A stretch of DNA of 64,000 nucleotides from Nonomuraea typhae (GTDB taxonomy: Bacteria > Actinomycetota > Actinomycetes > Streptosporangiales > Streptosporangiaceae). The translations under genes were made by a program, and so were the position numbers. A model generated the notes under the pieces. That model ran no database searches. It was not told the origin of the DNA and saw nothing but the letters and a program-made list of their open reading frames with translations. The stretch covers positions 806,001 through 870,000 of the forward strand of contig NZ_VRLV01000002.1 in NCBI RefSeq assembly GCF_009760925.1. The letters run 5' to 3'. The first letter of the stretch is position 1. Each line of letters starts with the position of its first letter. Below, one piece after another: positions 32,528 through 41,415 of this stretch.

Positions 32528-33643
32528 ATGCGGCACCCCTATAGACGCGGCATCATCACGCTCGGCGCTGTCGCGGTCGTGCTGGGAGCTACCCTCACCA
32601 CCCCCGCGCAATCCACCCCCCGCGCCCGCTTCGACGTGGTCAACCTCGTCTCCGACGTCCGCGGCAAGGCCCCCGTCACCGATCCCAAGGTCGTCAACCC
32701 CTGGGGCCTGGCCATGGGCAAGACCCTGTGGGTCTCCAACACCGGCACCGGCAGCGCCACCGTCTACTCGGGCAACGGCAAGAAGGAGCAGACCGAGGTC
32801 GCCATCCCCGGCGGCGCGCCCACCGGCCAGGTCGTCAACACCGGCCAGGGCTTCACGGTCAAGGGCAAGCCCGCCACGTTCATCTTCGCCAGCCCCAGCG
32901 GCGCCATCAGCGGCTGGAACGCCGAGGCCGACCCGGCCAACGCCATCATCGCCGCCTTCACCCGGGGCGCCGACTACAAGGGCCTGACCCTGCTGGAGAC
33001 CGACGACGGCGCGTTCCTGCTGGCCGCCGACTTCGCCGGTGGCCGCATCCACGCCTTCGACGACGACTTCAAGCGGGTACGGCTGGCCCGCTGGCAGTTC
33101 CGCGACCCGGCGCTGCCCCAGAACTACCACCCGTTCAACGTCGCGGTGGCCAACGGCAACGTCTGGGTGGCCTCGGCCCTGCGCGACCCGGACACCGGCA
33201 AGGCGGTCCCCGGGCGCGGTAAGGGCTTCCTCAGCCGCTTCACCGCCGACGGCAGGCTGACCGGCCGCGTCTCCCGCGGCCCGCTGAACGCCCCCTGGGC
33301 GATCACCACCGCCCCGCGCGGCTTCGGCGCCCTCGCCGGCTCGCTGCTCGTCGGCAACTTCGGCGACGGCACCGTCCACGCCATCAAGCGCGGCCGCCAC
33401 CAGGGCGCGCTGCGCACCGCCAACGGCCGCCCGATCGTCCTGCCCGGCCTCTGGGACCTGGAGCCCGGCACCGCGGCCAACGGCGGCGAGAACGCCGTCT
33501 GGTTCTCCGCCGGCATCGACGGCGCCAAGCACGGCCTCATCGGACTCATCCGCCCCGCGGGCGCCCGCCCGGCCACCACCACCCCGGCGCCCTCCGGCGA
33601 TCCCTCACCGACTCCGACCCGGACGAGCGGAGGTGGTTACTAG
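32528..33643 (+). CDS. Secreted TIGR03118 family protein
   Basis: A 371-residue exported protein, with a signal peptide ending near TTPAQS. A beta-propeller-like TIGR03118 body is recognisable from VVNPWGLAMG, ATFIFASPSGAISGWN, FAGGRIHAFDDDF and LLVGNFGDGTVHA. The last 25 residues are a Thr/Pro/Ser tail. The role of the family is unknown. The ATG follows an excellent AAGGAGG. Confidence 0.88.
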   Translation: MRHPYRRGIITLGAVAVVLGATLTTPAQSTPRARFDVVNLVSDVRGKAPVTDPKVVNPWGLAMGKTLWVSNTGTGSATVYSGNGKKEQTEVAIPGGAPTGQVVNTGQGFTVKGKPATFIFASPSGAISGWNAEADPANAIIAAFTRGADYKGLTLLETDDGAFLLAADFAGGRIHAFDDDFKRVRLARWQFRDPALPQNYHPFNVAVANGNVWVASALRDPDTGKAVPGRGKGFLSRFTADGRLTGRVSRGPLNAPWAITTAPRGFGALAGSLLVGNFGDGTVHAIKRGRHQGALRTANGRPIVLPGLWDLEPGTAANGGENAVWFSAGIDGAKHGLIGLIRPAGARPATTTPAPSGDPSPTPTRTSGGGY

Positions 33644-33773
33644 AGCCTTGGAGCCCGGCGCGGGCGGCGCGGCCCGCGCCCGGGCGGTGAACCTCTCCCC
33701 AGGTACGACGTCCTGCCCGCGCCACGCCTCCCCGCCCGACCGGTACGGCCCGGCCGCGGCGGGGAGTGCCGTC

Positions 33774-34547
33774 ATGGCTAGAGTCGCCCGCATGAGCGAG
33801 GAATCCTTCAGCGCGTGGCTGCGCGCCCAGTGCGCGGACGAGTGGGAGGCGGTGGCCGGGCACCCGTTCGCCGCCGCCATCACGACCGGCGACGCCGACA
33901 TGCGGCACTACCTGGAGCAGGACTTCCTGTTCGTCGACTCCTTCACCGCGCTGCTCGGGGCGGCCGTGGCCAGTGCGGACACCTTCGCCGCCCGCGTGCC
34001 GTACGGGCAGTTCCTCGGGCAGGTGGCCACGGCCGAGGAGAAGACGTATTTCCATCGCGCGCTGGCCGCGCTCGGCGGCAGCACCGAGGCGGCGCCCGAG
34101 CCGGTCACGGCGGAGTTCCGGGCGCTCATGGACGAGGTGCGCGCCGCGCAGGACTACCCGCTGATCGTGGCGGTGCTGTGCGTGGCCGAGTGGAGCTACC
34201 TGAGCTGGGCGGAGCGGGCGGAGGAGCCGCTGCCGGCGACGTTCGTGCACCGGGAGTGGATCGACCTGCACGAGGGGCCGGAGTTCCGGGCGTGGGTGGA
34301 CTTCCTGCGCGGCGAACTGGACCGCCTCGGGCCCGCCCTGCCGGAGGAGCGCGCGGCTCAGGTGCTGGCGACGTTCCGGCGCGCGGTCGCGCTGGAACGA
34401 CGCTTCTTCGACATGGCCGACGCGGACATGGCCGTCACAGACATGGCCGTCACAGACATGGCCGACGCGGACGTGGCCGACGCGGACGTGGCCGACGCGG
34501 ACGTGGCCGACGCGGACGTGGCCGACGCGGACGTGGCTAGCCGATGA
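33774..34547 (+). CDS. TenA/thiaminase-II-like protein with pentapeptide-repeat tail
   Basis: About 257 residues. The TenA-like all-helical domain is recognisable from YLEQDFLFVDSF, SAD-rich helices and VLCVAEWSYLSWA, where Cys and Glu occupy the usual active-site region. TenA enzymes hydrolyse thiamine breakdown products; some paralogues have other substrates. The final 44 residues are eight copies of a five-residue unit (MADAD, MAVTD or VADAD), then VASR. ATG 33774 follows GGGGAG. The repeat overlaps the end of the convergent HAD gene. Confidence 0.8.
   Translation: MARVARMSEESFSAWLRAQCADEWEAVAGHPFAAAITTGDADMRHYLEQDFLFVDSFTALLGAAVASADTFAARVPYGQFLGQVATAEEKTYFHRALAALGGSTEAAPEPVTAEFRALMDEVRAAQDYPLIVAVLCVAEWSYLSWAERAEEPLPATFVHREWIDLHEGPEFRAWVDFLRGELDRLGPALPEERAAQVLATFRRAVALERRFFDMADADMAVTDMAVTDMADADVADADVADADVADADVADADVASR
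34413..34532 (+). repeat. Eight 15-base tandem repeats at the 3' end of the tenA-like gene
   Basis: Eight in-frame units of 15 bases run from 34413 to 34532. The last four are identical copies of GTGGCCGACGCGGAC. They encode an acidic, alanine-rich tail. Identical copies suggest recent expansion by slippage, so copy number may vary between strains. Confidence 0.9.
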
Positions 34548-35112
34548 GGGGCGCGAGGTCGGCGACGGCCCGGTAGTGGATGCCGGTCATGCCGAGCGCC
34601 CGGGCGCCCTCGACGTTCTCCAGGCGGTCGTCGATGAACACGCAGCGCTCGGGCGCCACCCCGGCCAGTTCGGCGCCGATCTCGTAGATGCGCCGGTCGG
34701 GCTTGGCGACGCCGACCTTGGCGCTGCTGACCACGGCGTCGGCGAAGTAGGTGAGGCCGAGGCGGTCGAGGTGCTCGTCGAGGGTGTCCATGGCGTTGGT
34801 GACGATGATCAGCGGCACGGTCTCCTGGAGCTTGGCCAGGATGGCCCTGACCTCCTCGTCCACCCGGAACGGCACCTCGCCGAACTCCCGCGCCGCCTGC
34901 CTGGCCCGCTCGTCGCCGCCGAGCTCGGCCGTGAGCGCCTCGATCCACTGCCGCTCGGTGATCCGGCCGAGCGTGGCGGGCATGATGAGGTCGGGCCGGA
35001 ACGCGGTCTTCCGCATGGGCAGGCCGTAGCGGGCCTCGATCTCGTCCTGGACCTTGTCATCGAAGATCCGGATGACTCCATCGAGATCACTGAGTACCGC
35101 GTCAAAGCTCAT
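34537..35112 (-). CDS. HAD-IA family hydrolase
   Basis: A 191-residue HAD phosphatase. Motif I LSDLDGVI has the nucleophile Asp and the acid/base Asp, motif II is IIVTNA, and the lysine is in GVAKPDRRIYE. Motif IV FIDDRLENVEGA is also present. The cap is the small helical type. The ATG at 35112 overlaps the stop of the response-regulator gene (TGATG), so they are translationally coupled. Substrate unknown. Confidence 0.88.
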   Translation of the reverse strand: MSFDAVLSDLDGVIRIFDDKVQDEIEARYGLPMRKTAFRPDLIMPATLGRITERQWIEALTAELGGDERARQAAREFGEVPFRVDEEVRAILAKLQETVPLIIVTNAMDTLDEHLDRLGLTYFADAVVSSAKVGVAKPDRRIYEIGAELAGVAPERCVFIDDRLENVEGARALGMTGIHYRAVADLAPLIG

Positions 35113-35720
35113 CACAGCCACCCATTGTGCCGTGCCAGCCGGGCTGCCTCGATCCGGTTGCGGGTGTGCGTCTTGCCGATCGCCGACGACAGGTGGTTGC
35201 GCACGGTCGACTCCGACAGGTGCAGCCGGGCCGCCACGTCGGCGATCGTGGAGCCGTCGAGCGCGGCGGCGAGCACGTCGCGTTCACGCCCGGTCAGCGG
35301 GCTGGGCCCGGCGGTCAGCGCGGCGGCGGCCAGCGTGGGATCGACCACCCGCTCCCCCGCCACCGCCCGCCGGATCGCCGCGGCCAGCTCCTCCACGGGC
35401 CCGTCCTTGACCAGGAACCCGGCCGCCCCCGCCTCCATCGCCCGGCGCAGGTACCCGGGCCGGGCGAAGGTGGTCAGCACCAGCACCGCGCAGCCGGGCA
35501 GCGCCGCACGCAGCTCGGGCAGCGCCTCCAGGCCGCTGCGGCCGGGCAGTTCGATGTCCAGCAGCGCCACGTCCGGCGCGTGCTCCCTGGCCGCCGGGAC
35601 GATCTCCTCCCCCGAGGCGACCTGGGCGACGATCTCCAGGTCGTCCTCCAGGCCGAGCAGCAGCGCGAGGGCGTCGCGCATCATGCCCTGGTCCTCGGCG
35701 ATCAGCACGCGCACGGTCAT
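35112..35720 (-). CDS. NarL/FixJ-type response regulator (LuxR HTH)
   Basis: A 202-residue two-component regulator. The receiver domain has the acidic pocket (AED), phospho-acceptor Asp55 in LLDIELPG, Thr in VLVLTTFARP and Lys in FLVKDGP. The C-terminal LuxR helix-turn-helix reads LTGRERDVLAAALDGSTIAD and LHLSESTVRNHL. It resembles DesR-like regulators. No histidine kinase is adjacent; the gene upstream is a carboxylesterase, and a HAD phosphatase is coupled downstream. Confidence 0.9.
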   Translation of the reverse strand: MTVRVLIAEDQGMMRDALALLLGLEDDLEIVAQVASGEEIVPAAREHAPDVALLDIELPGRSGLEALPELRAALPGCAVLVLTTFARPGYLRRAMEAGAAGFLVKDGPVEELAAAIRRAVAGERVVDPTLAAAALTAGPSPLTGRERDVLAAALDGSTIADVAARLHLSESTVRNHLSSAIGKTHTRNRIEAARLARHNGWL

Positions 35721-35729
35721 GGGGCCACG

Positions 35730-37217
35730 TTAGTTCCAGAAGTCCAGCCGGTGCTCGGCGGCGTAGTCGATCGGCCGGATCTTGCCGGGCTCCAGCGAGA
35801 GGGTGCCGCCCTTGCCGAGCCTGGGCCAGGCGGGCAGGCCCGTGCCGTTGGGGTCGCCGGTGCGGGCGAAGTTCGTCCAGTAGGCGACCATCTGGCCGGA
35901 CAGCTTCCACTGGGCCGGGCTCAGCTTCTCCTTCTTGCCGGGGAAGAGGTACGGCAGGTCGCCCGCATGGTAGGCGCCCAGGTCGAAGTCTGCCGGGACG
36001 GGCAGGAACATGGGCGCGTCCCGGTCGGCGAACTCGTAGCCGTAGACGGGCGCGCGCCTGGCCAGCGCGGTGTTCTGGGCGTGGGTGGCGACGGCCCACA
36101 GGCGGTCGGTCATGACCGCGCTCCAGGCAACGGCCGGGTGACCGTACCTCTCGAGCGGGTACTCCTTCGCCACCGCCCCCGCGCGCTCCCCGAACGTCTC
36201 CTTGAGCGCGTCCGGATAGGAGATTTTCCCGCGCATGGCGGCGAAGAGCCGGTGCTCGTCCTTGGTGGCCCCGGCCAGGACCGGCACCGGGTGGAAGCGG
36301 CCCGCCGCGATCGCCTTGGCCGGCACCTCGGGCAGCACCTCGTTGCCGTAGGCGAGGCCCTGGAAGGCGTTCATGATCTGCGGGACGGCCAGGATCTTCT
36401 TGACCGGCAGCTTCCTCAGGCAGTCGAGGTCGGCGCAGCCGAGCTGGGCGGCGAACGCCTTGCCGGTCTCCTCGACCTCGGCCGTGCTGCGCCACAGCAG
36501 GTACGGCGCGGCCGGCAGACCGGGCAGTATGCTGCCGGCGGGCATGTCCATCATGGCCTCCCCGCTCTGCAGCGCGGCCTTGTGGAACAGGCCCTTGGCG
36601 CCCGGCGAGGTGAGGTGGCCGCCGATGGCCGAGGCGCCGTAGGAGACGCCGAACACCGTCACGTTGCCCGGGTCGCCGCCGAAGGCCGCCGCGTTGCGCC
36701 TGACCCAGCGCAGCGCCTCCTGCTGGTCCTGAAGGCCGAACGTGCCGGAGTTGCGCAGGCCGGGGTAGCCGAAGCCGCCGAACACCCCGAGCCGGTAGTT
36801 GATCGTGACCACGACCGCGCCGCCCTCGCGGGCCAGTCTGCGCGGGTCGGAGAAGTGGCCGGCGCCGACCGCGCCGTCGCCGTGGATCCACACCATGACG
36901 GGGCGTTTGGTCCCGGGCCGGGCCGGGGTGGTGACGTTGAGGAACAGGCAGTCCTCGTTCTCACTGGTGACGTTGGCGTAGTCGGCGCCGACCTGCGGGC
37001 AGGGGCTGCCGGGTTTGGTGGCGTCCTTGACGCCCTTCCAGGGGGCGGCGGGCTTCGGGGCCTCCCAGCGTCCGGCGGTGGCATACCGGATCCCAGAAAA
37101 GATCCGGACATCTCCTGACACCTTCCCCCGGACGGCGCCGGCGTCCGTCGTGACGACAGGCGCCCCCGCGTCCACGCTTCCGGTCAGCAGTACGGCTGCC
37201 GCGAGCAGAATCTTCAT
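35730..37217 (-). CDS. Secreted type-B carboxylesterase
   Basis: A 495-residue carboxylesterase/lipase of the cholinesterase-like family with an N-terminal signal peptide. The ENEDCLFLNV signature and YRLGVFGGF are clear. The nucleophile elbow is GVSYGA (Ser192), whereas the family usually has GESAG. The oxyanion segment is HGDG rather than HGGG. The acid is probably in TKDEHRLF and the His in YHAGDLPYLF. It likely hydrolyses esters outside the cell. It lies 9 bases before the response-regulator gene and may be co-transcribed. Confidence 0.88.
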   Translation of the reverse strand: MKILLAAAVLLTGSVDAGAPVVTTDAGAVRGKVSGDVRIFSGIRYATAGRWEAPKPAAPWKGVKDATKPGSPCPQVGADYANVTSENEDCLFLNVTTPARPGTKRPVMVWIHGDGAVGAGHFSDPRRLAREGGAVVVTINYRLGVFGGFGYPGLRNSGTFGLQDQQEALRWVRRNAAAFGGDPGNVTVFGVSYGASAIGGHLTSPGAKGLFHKAALQSGEAMMDMPAGSILPGLPAAPYLLWRSTAEVEETGKAFAAQLGCADLDCLRKLPVKKILAVPQIMNAFQGLAYGNEVLPEVPAKAIAAGRFHPVPVLAGATKDEHRLFAAMRGKISYPDALKETFGERAGAVAKEYPLERYGHPAVAWSAVMTDRLWAVATHAQNTALARRAPVYGYEFADRDAPMFLPVPADFDLGAYHAGDLPYLFPGKKEKLSPAQWKLSGQMVAYWTNFARTGDPNGTGLPAWPRLGKGGTLSLEPGKIRPIDYAAEHRLDFWN

Positions 37218-37334
37218 GCGTCAACGGTGCCGGGCGGCACCCGGCGCCCGGAAGGAACGTCGATCCAGGTTCGCCCAGGACAAATGTCCCGCCCCTCGAA
37301 GCGATGTCACCATTCGGCACTACCATCTCCCCCG

Positions 37335-38153
37335 ATGGGCGTGAACGATCTGAGGCTGCCGCAGGAGCTGCGCGAGCTGTTCGCCGACGGCGGCATGGGG
37401 CGCAGGCTCGCTCTCGCCATGCCCGGAGGCGAGCTGATCTGGCCCGATCCGGGATTCACCCAGCAGGCCGTCCGGCCGGCGTTCTGGATGAGCGACGAGC
37501 CCGTCACCGGCCGGGAGTGGGCCGCCTTCCGCGCCGAGCACGCGCGCAGCGGGTTATGGCCGGTCCTTCTCGACGAATCGGCCCAGCCGTGGGCGTCCGG
37601 TCAGGTCGTGCCCGACGACGCCACCCAGATCGAGCACTTCACCGCCGAGGGTTTCATGGCCGAGGTGTGGCAGGAGTGGGTCGCGCAGGTTCCCCCCGAA
37701 GCGCTGGCCGAGCTGGAGCCCTTCGGCGCGCTCTGTCCCGGTCTGGCCCCGCCGGGCGCGCTGGTGGCCGAGCCGGGCGCGGTCGCCGACTGGTACGCCG
37801 GCCAGCTCGCCGCCCGCGGCATGCCGCTGGGGCTGGCCGCCGTCGATCGCGGCGCCGACACGCTGGCCGTCATGGGCTGGCAGGGCGCGCTGCACCACAA
37901 CGAATGGATGGTTCCCCTGGCCGCGGTCGTGCGCAGCTGGGAGGACCGGTTCGGAGCGCGGGTGGTCAGCCTCGGCTTCAACACCCTCGACGTCAGCGTG
38001 GCCGCGCCGCCCGCCGACCTGGAGCACGCGCTGCACGTGGCGGCCGAGCACTGGGCCTTCTGCCCCGACAACGTCGTCCAGGGCCCCGGTGACCTCTTCG
38101 GCTACGCCGAGCAGCTGGTGGGCGCGCACACCTGGTCGTTCTGGTGGGACTGA
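37335..38153 (+). CDS. DUF4253 domain protein
   Basis: A 272-residue cytoplasmic protein. The C-terminal domain matches DUF4253: VVRSWEDRFGARVVSLGFNT, then EHWAFCPDNVVQG and the ending TWSFWWD. The N-terminal half is less conserved. No function is known for the family, which is often found near toxin-immunity or SMI1-type genes in actinobacteria; no such partner is present here. The ATG lies after a weak ribosome site. Confidence 0.85.
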   Translation: MGVNDLRLPQELRELFADGGMGRRLALAMPGGELIWPDPGFTQQAVRPAFWMSDEPVTGREWAAFRAEHARSGLWPVLLDESAQPWASGQVVPDDATQIEHFTAEGFMAEVWQEWVAQVPPEALAELEPFGALCPGLAPPGALVAEPGAVADWYAGQLAARGMPLGLAAVDRGADTLAVMGWQGALHHNEWMVPLAAVVRSWEDRFGARVVSLGFNTLDVSVAAPPADLEHALHVAAEHWAFCPDNVVQGPGDLFGYAEQLVGAHTWSFWWD

Positions 38154-38191
38154 GGGGCACGGCTCCGTCGCCACACCCCGGCTCAGTCTCA

Positions 38192-39022
38192 TCAGCGCAC
38201 CAGAGCGACCGCTCCGTAGTTGCCGGACGATTCAGGCGGGATCGCGCTGCCGCCGGGTTCCTCCGGCCGCCACTGCGACACCCACACCAGGCCGGGATCC
38301 AGCAGGTCGAGGCCGTCCAGGACGGCGGCCAGCCGGTCGCGGGCGCGGGTGGCGTAGCCGGGCATGGTCATCGCGATCAGGTCGTAGACGGTGGGCAGCA
38401 GCTCCGTGGGGATGCCGTCGAGCGTGGCCTGGAGGACGGCCAGGTGGCTGCCTGACGCGGCGGCCAGGCCGAGGCGTTTGAACACGTACCTGAACTCCTC
38501 GTCGTCCAGGATGCTGTGACCGGAGACGACCAGGATGCCCACCGGGCGGTCCCAGTCGATGAACGTGGTCACGACCCGGTCGGCGAGCAGGGCGTCGATC
38601 TCCCGCACGTCGCCCTCGACGACGCGCACGAGGTCGCTGATCGGCTCGATGGTGGCGCGCGCGTTGGCCAGGATCATCGGGTCCGACTCGGCGTAGACGA
38701 CGCGCGTGCCAGCGGTGAGCGGGTGGGTGCGGGCGACGTCGTGGAGCTGACGGCCGGCTGGCAGGCCGCTGGGCACACCACTGCCGATCACCAGAAGCTG
38801 GTCGATCAGCTCGTCCGAGAGGTGGCGGACGACGCGCGTCAGGAAACCGTGGACTTCCCTGGCGGCGGTGGCGGTGACGGCGGCCGCGCTGTCATAGCGG
38901 CGGAGAGCGTCGCGGTCGACGAGGAAATTGTTCTTCCCGCCGGCGGCGGCGTCCAGGACTCTGGTCGGCGTGGCAGTCTCGGTTACGAGATTGGCCAGGT
39001 TTCGGATGGCGCGTTGACGCAT
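38192..39022 (-). CDS. SAM-dependent methyltransferase, DUF574/Methyltransf_19 type
   Basis: A 276-residue member of an actinobacteria-specific methyltransferase-like family. Typical features are RVLDAAAGGKNNFLVDRDA, VIGSGVPSG (SAM-binding loop), RVVYAESDPMILANA, and TVYDLIAMTMPGY. Members are frequently adjacent to XRE/DUF397 regulators, as here with the XRE gene upstream; the methyl acceptor is unknown. ATG 39022 follows GGGGAAAGGG; GTG 39049 is an alternative with no ribosome site. Confidence 0.85.
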   Translation of the reverse strand: MRQRAIRNLANLVTETATPTRVLDAAAGGKNNFLVDRDALRRYDSAAAVTATAAREVHGFLTRVVRHLSDELIDQLLVIGSGVPSGLPAGRQLHDVARTHPLTAGTRVVYAESDPMILANARATIEPISDLVRVVEGDVREIDALLADRVVTTFIDWDRPVGILVVSGHSILDDEEFRYVFKRLGLAAASGSHLAVLQATLDGIPTELLPTVYDLIAMTMPGYATRARDRLAAVLDGLDLLDPGLVWVSQWRPEEPGGSAIPPESSGNYGAVALVR

Positions 39023-39049
39023 TGGGTGTGGGCCCTTTCCCCTCGCCAC

Positions 39050-39290
39050 ATAACAATCACGGGAAAGTTGGCACCTGACCCCACGCGGTGACCGAAGTCA
39101 ATATGATCCATAATCACGGCCCTCGGCAATAGCTCTTCCAAGAAATAGTTGGTTTTGTTTCACCGCTCGCGCCCGCCGCGCAAAAGACCAGGCAGGACGC
39201 TCGCGATGACCCATACCCGTCAGGCCTGTTTAGCGTTCCCCCGCAGTGGACAAGGCCCCGGGCCGCCGATGCCCGAAATGCCGTTAAAGA
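39050..39290. other. Intergenic region before methyltransferase gene
   Basis: About 240 bases, with a lower-GC part at roughly 39100-39165. No gene or clear repeat is seen. It probably holds the promoter of the leftward methyltransferase gene. Confidence 0.5.
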
Positions 39291-40529
39291 TCATGGATCG
39301 AGCCGCTTCCGGTGGACATGAAGAAGATCAAGAGTTTCGTCGCGGGTCGTGGTGATCACCGATAGCTTGGCGAACGCCTGATGGAAAACCTCGATCGAGG
39401 CGGTGTCGGCGATCAGCTCGTCGGACTCGATCCCGTGCGCGCACGCCAGATCCGGCTCGTACGGCTCGGCGAAGCGCCACAGCGTGAACGGCCCGGTGCG
39501 CGGCAGATAGGCCGGATCCTCCAGCGGCGCGATGTGCAGCGAGACGTTGGGCCGCTTGGCGTGCTGGATGAGCAGGTCGAGCTGGGCCAGCTGCACGTCG
39601 GGGCCGGCGATCGCGCGCAGCAGCGCGCTCTCGTCCACCACGGTCCAGAAGACCGGCGCGTCGGGCCTGGTCAGCAGCGCCTGGCGGGTCATCAGGACCC
39701 TGACCGCCTCGTCCACCGAGGTGAGGCCCGGCGTGGCCAGGCCCGCCACCTGGATCGCCGCGCGGGCGTACGCCTCGGTCTGCAGCAGCGGGGGCACGAC
39801 CTGGCTCTGGTAGGTGCGGATGACCGAGGCCCGCTCCTCCAGCGCGTAGGCGGTGGCGGCCGGCGGCGAGACGTCGGCGGCGTCGTACCAGGAGGGCTCC
39901 CGCTCGCCCCTGGCCAGCGTCATCAGGTGCTCGCGCAGGTGCGCCGAGGTCACGCCGTACAAGGTGAGCAGGCGGGCGACCGTGGCCGGAGCCGGGGTCA
40001 GCTTGCCCTCCTCGATGGCCGAGACCGCGGCCACGCCGCGCCCCAGCGCGAACTCGACGTCGGCCGGTGACATCCGGGCCGAGACCCGCAGTCCGCGCAG
40101 CCGTTCGGCCAGGACGCCACGCGCCTCGTCGCTGAGCCTGGTGGCGTCGGGCAGGTCGGTGACCGCGGCGCGGGCGGGCAGCCCCTCGGCGCGGCGGGCC
40201 AGGTCGACGACGTCCCGCAGGAGGTCGAGCGAGCCCTCCGACAGGCCGGAGGCGGAGGCGCCTATGGCCGCGGCACGCAGCTGGAGATCCTGCATGGCCC
40301 CGGACTCGAGATAGTCCTCACCCAGAAGCCAGCCAACACTCACCTGAAGGTAACTGGCCAGGGCCTGGAGCACCTGAAGCGTCGGGTTGGTCTGTTTACC
40401 GGTGCGCAGCTGGCTGACGTAGGCGCGGGTGATCGGGATGCCGGCCGTGGTCAAGGCGGCGGCCACCTGCGCACCCGTGTATCCGCGCTTGCTGAGCGCG
40501 TGATCGAGACGCTCGGCGAAATTGGCCAC
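39291..40529 (-). CDS. XRE-family regulator with two HTH domains and DUF5753
   Basis: A 412-residue DNA-binding protein. Two helix-turn-helix units are visible. One is N-terminal, near residues 5-70 (TRAYVSQLRTGKQTNPTLQV). A second, near 125-190, has AERLRGLRVSARMSPADVEF and AVSAIEEGKLTP. The DUF5753 ligand-like domain follows (SWYDAADV, VPPLLQTEAYARA, WTVVDESALLRAI). Most DUF5753 regulators have one HTH and a DUF397 partner; no DUF397 gene is nearby. The start is GTG 40529 behind GGGAGG. It is divergent from the nine-gene operon and may control it. Confidence 0.85.
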   Translation of the reverse strand: MANFAERLDHALSKRGYTGAQVAAALTTAGIPITRAYVSQLRTGKQTNPTLQVLQALASYLQVSVGWLLGEDYLESGAMQDLQLRAAAIGASASGLSEGSLDLLRDVVDLARRAEGLPARAAVTDLPDATRLSDEARGVLAERLRGLRVSARMSPADVEFALGRGVAAVSAIEEGKLTPAPATVARLLTLYGVTSAHLREHLMTLARGEREPSWYDAADVSPPAATAYALEERASVIRTYQSQVVPPLLQTEAYARAAIQVAGLATPGLTSVDEAVRVLMTRQALLTRPDAPVFWTVVDESALLRAIAGPDVQLAQLDLLIQHAKRPNVSLHIAPLEDPAYLPRTGPFTLWRFAEPYEPDLACAHGIESDELIADTASIEVFHQAFAKLSVITTTRDETLDLLHVHRKRLDP

Positions 40530-40613
40530 CACACCTCCCGTCGGAAGCGGACTTTTCACAGCGTAAAGGAAGGCTCGCTGACCTGCGTAATCTTCCCATG
40601 ATGAAAGTGACAG

Positions 40614-40643
40614 TTGACACGCTAGAACACGACTGAGCACTAT
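40614..40643 (+). promoter_or_regulatory. Candidate promoter of the nine-gene operon
   Basis: A consensus -35 TTGACA (40614-40619) is followed after 18 bases by CACTAT (40638-40643), a partial -10. It is 50-80 bases upstream of the GTG at 40693 in the divergent gap with the XRE gene. Confidence 0.4.
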
Positions 40644-40692
40644 CAAAGCGGCATCCGATAACTGGCACTTAACAGCGAGAGGCGGCCGGGTC

Positions 40693-41415
40693 GTGATCCA
40701 GGGCAGCTCATGGTTCGTCAGAGACCAGACAGGACAGGGAACGCTGTCGCTCGCCATCCAGCGGATCTGCGCTCGCACCGCCGGTCCCGACGCCCTGATC
40801 CATACCGCTGACCTGCCGCTCGGCGGTGTTCAGGTGTGGGCGGAACCGGAAACCGTCCCCGAGGACCGGCTGTGGGTCCTCCACCACAGGATGGCCCGCG
40901 AGATCAACCTCGGCGGCTGGCACACCGAGACCGGGCCGGAGCGCCTGCTCGTGCTCGGCTGGAGCGGCAGCCATCTCGACCACCGCGCCCGCGTCCTGTC
41001 GGCCGCGCTCGTCAACCGGCTCGCCGACCACGAGCGCACCGCCTCCCTCGCGCTCAGGACCGCCGCCCAGTTGCTGGGCCGGCCCGCCACCGACCCGGTC
41101 GAGGTCGCCGCCGACACGCTCACCCTCGTCGCGCACGACCTGCGCTGGCCGGCCCGGCTGGCCTTACTCGACGACCTCGAGCGCACCAGCGAGATCGAGA
41201 ACGTCCGGCACAAGCTGGCCCGGGTCGCCGGGCTGGAGGCGCGCGTCCGCCGGCGCTGCGCCGCGCACCTCAACGTGGCCCTGCGCACCATCCACACCCT
41301 GGCCGGTCTCCCCGCAGGGTTCCAGGCCGCGCACGCCCTGCCCCGGCTGGTGGGCACCGAGCGCCTGGTCGCTGCGACCATCCCGAACCGTCCCCTGACG
41401 GGGAGCACTCGATGA
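40693..41415 (+). CDS. Unrecognised 240-aa protein, first gene of tetrapyrrole-enzyme-like operon
   Basis: A soluble 240-residue protein with no motif I recognise. The N-terminal third has mixed alpha/beta character. The rest is helical and Arg/Leu-rich, and includes two Cys-containing stretches around RRRCAAHLNV. There is no TM segment or signal peptide. The GTG start has no strong ribosome site. Its stop overlaps the start of the MFS gene (ATGA). Position makes it part of the same expression unit; function unknown. Confidence 0.65.
   Translation: MIQGSSWFVRDQTGQGTLSLAIQRICARTAGPDALIHTADLPLGGVQVWAEPETVPEDRLWVLHHRMAREINLGGWHTETGPERLLVLGWSGSHLDHRARVLSAALVNRLADHERTASLALRTAAQLLGRPATDPVEVAADTLTLVAHDLRWPARLALLDDLERTSEIENVRHKLARVAGLEARVRRRCAAHLNVALRTIHTLAGLPAGFQAAHALPRLVGTERLVAATIPNRPLTGSTR

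Noticed and set aside
34413-34532. Possible CRISPR-like array
   Set aside because: The units are 15 bases, contiguous and in frame; there are no spacers. This is a coding tandem repeat.
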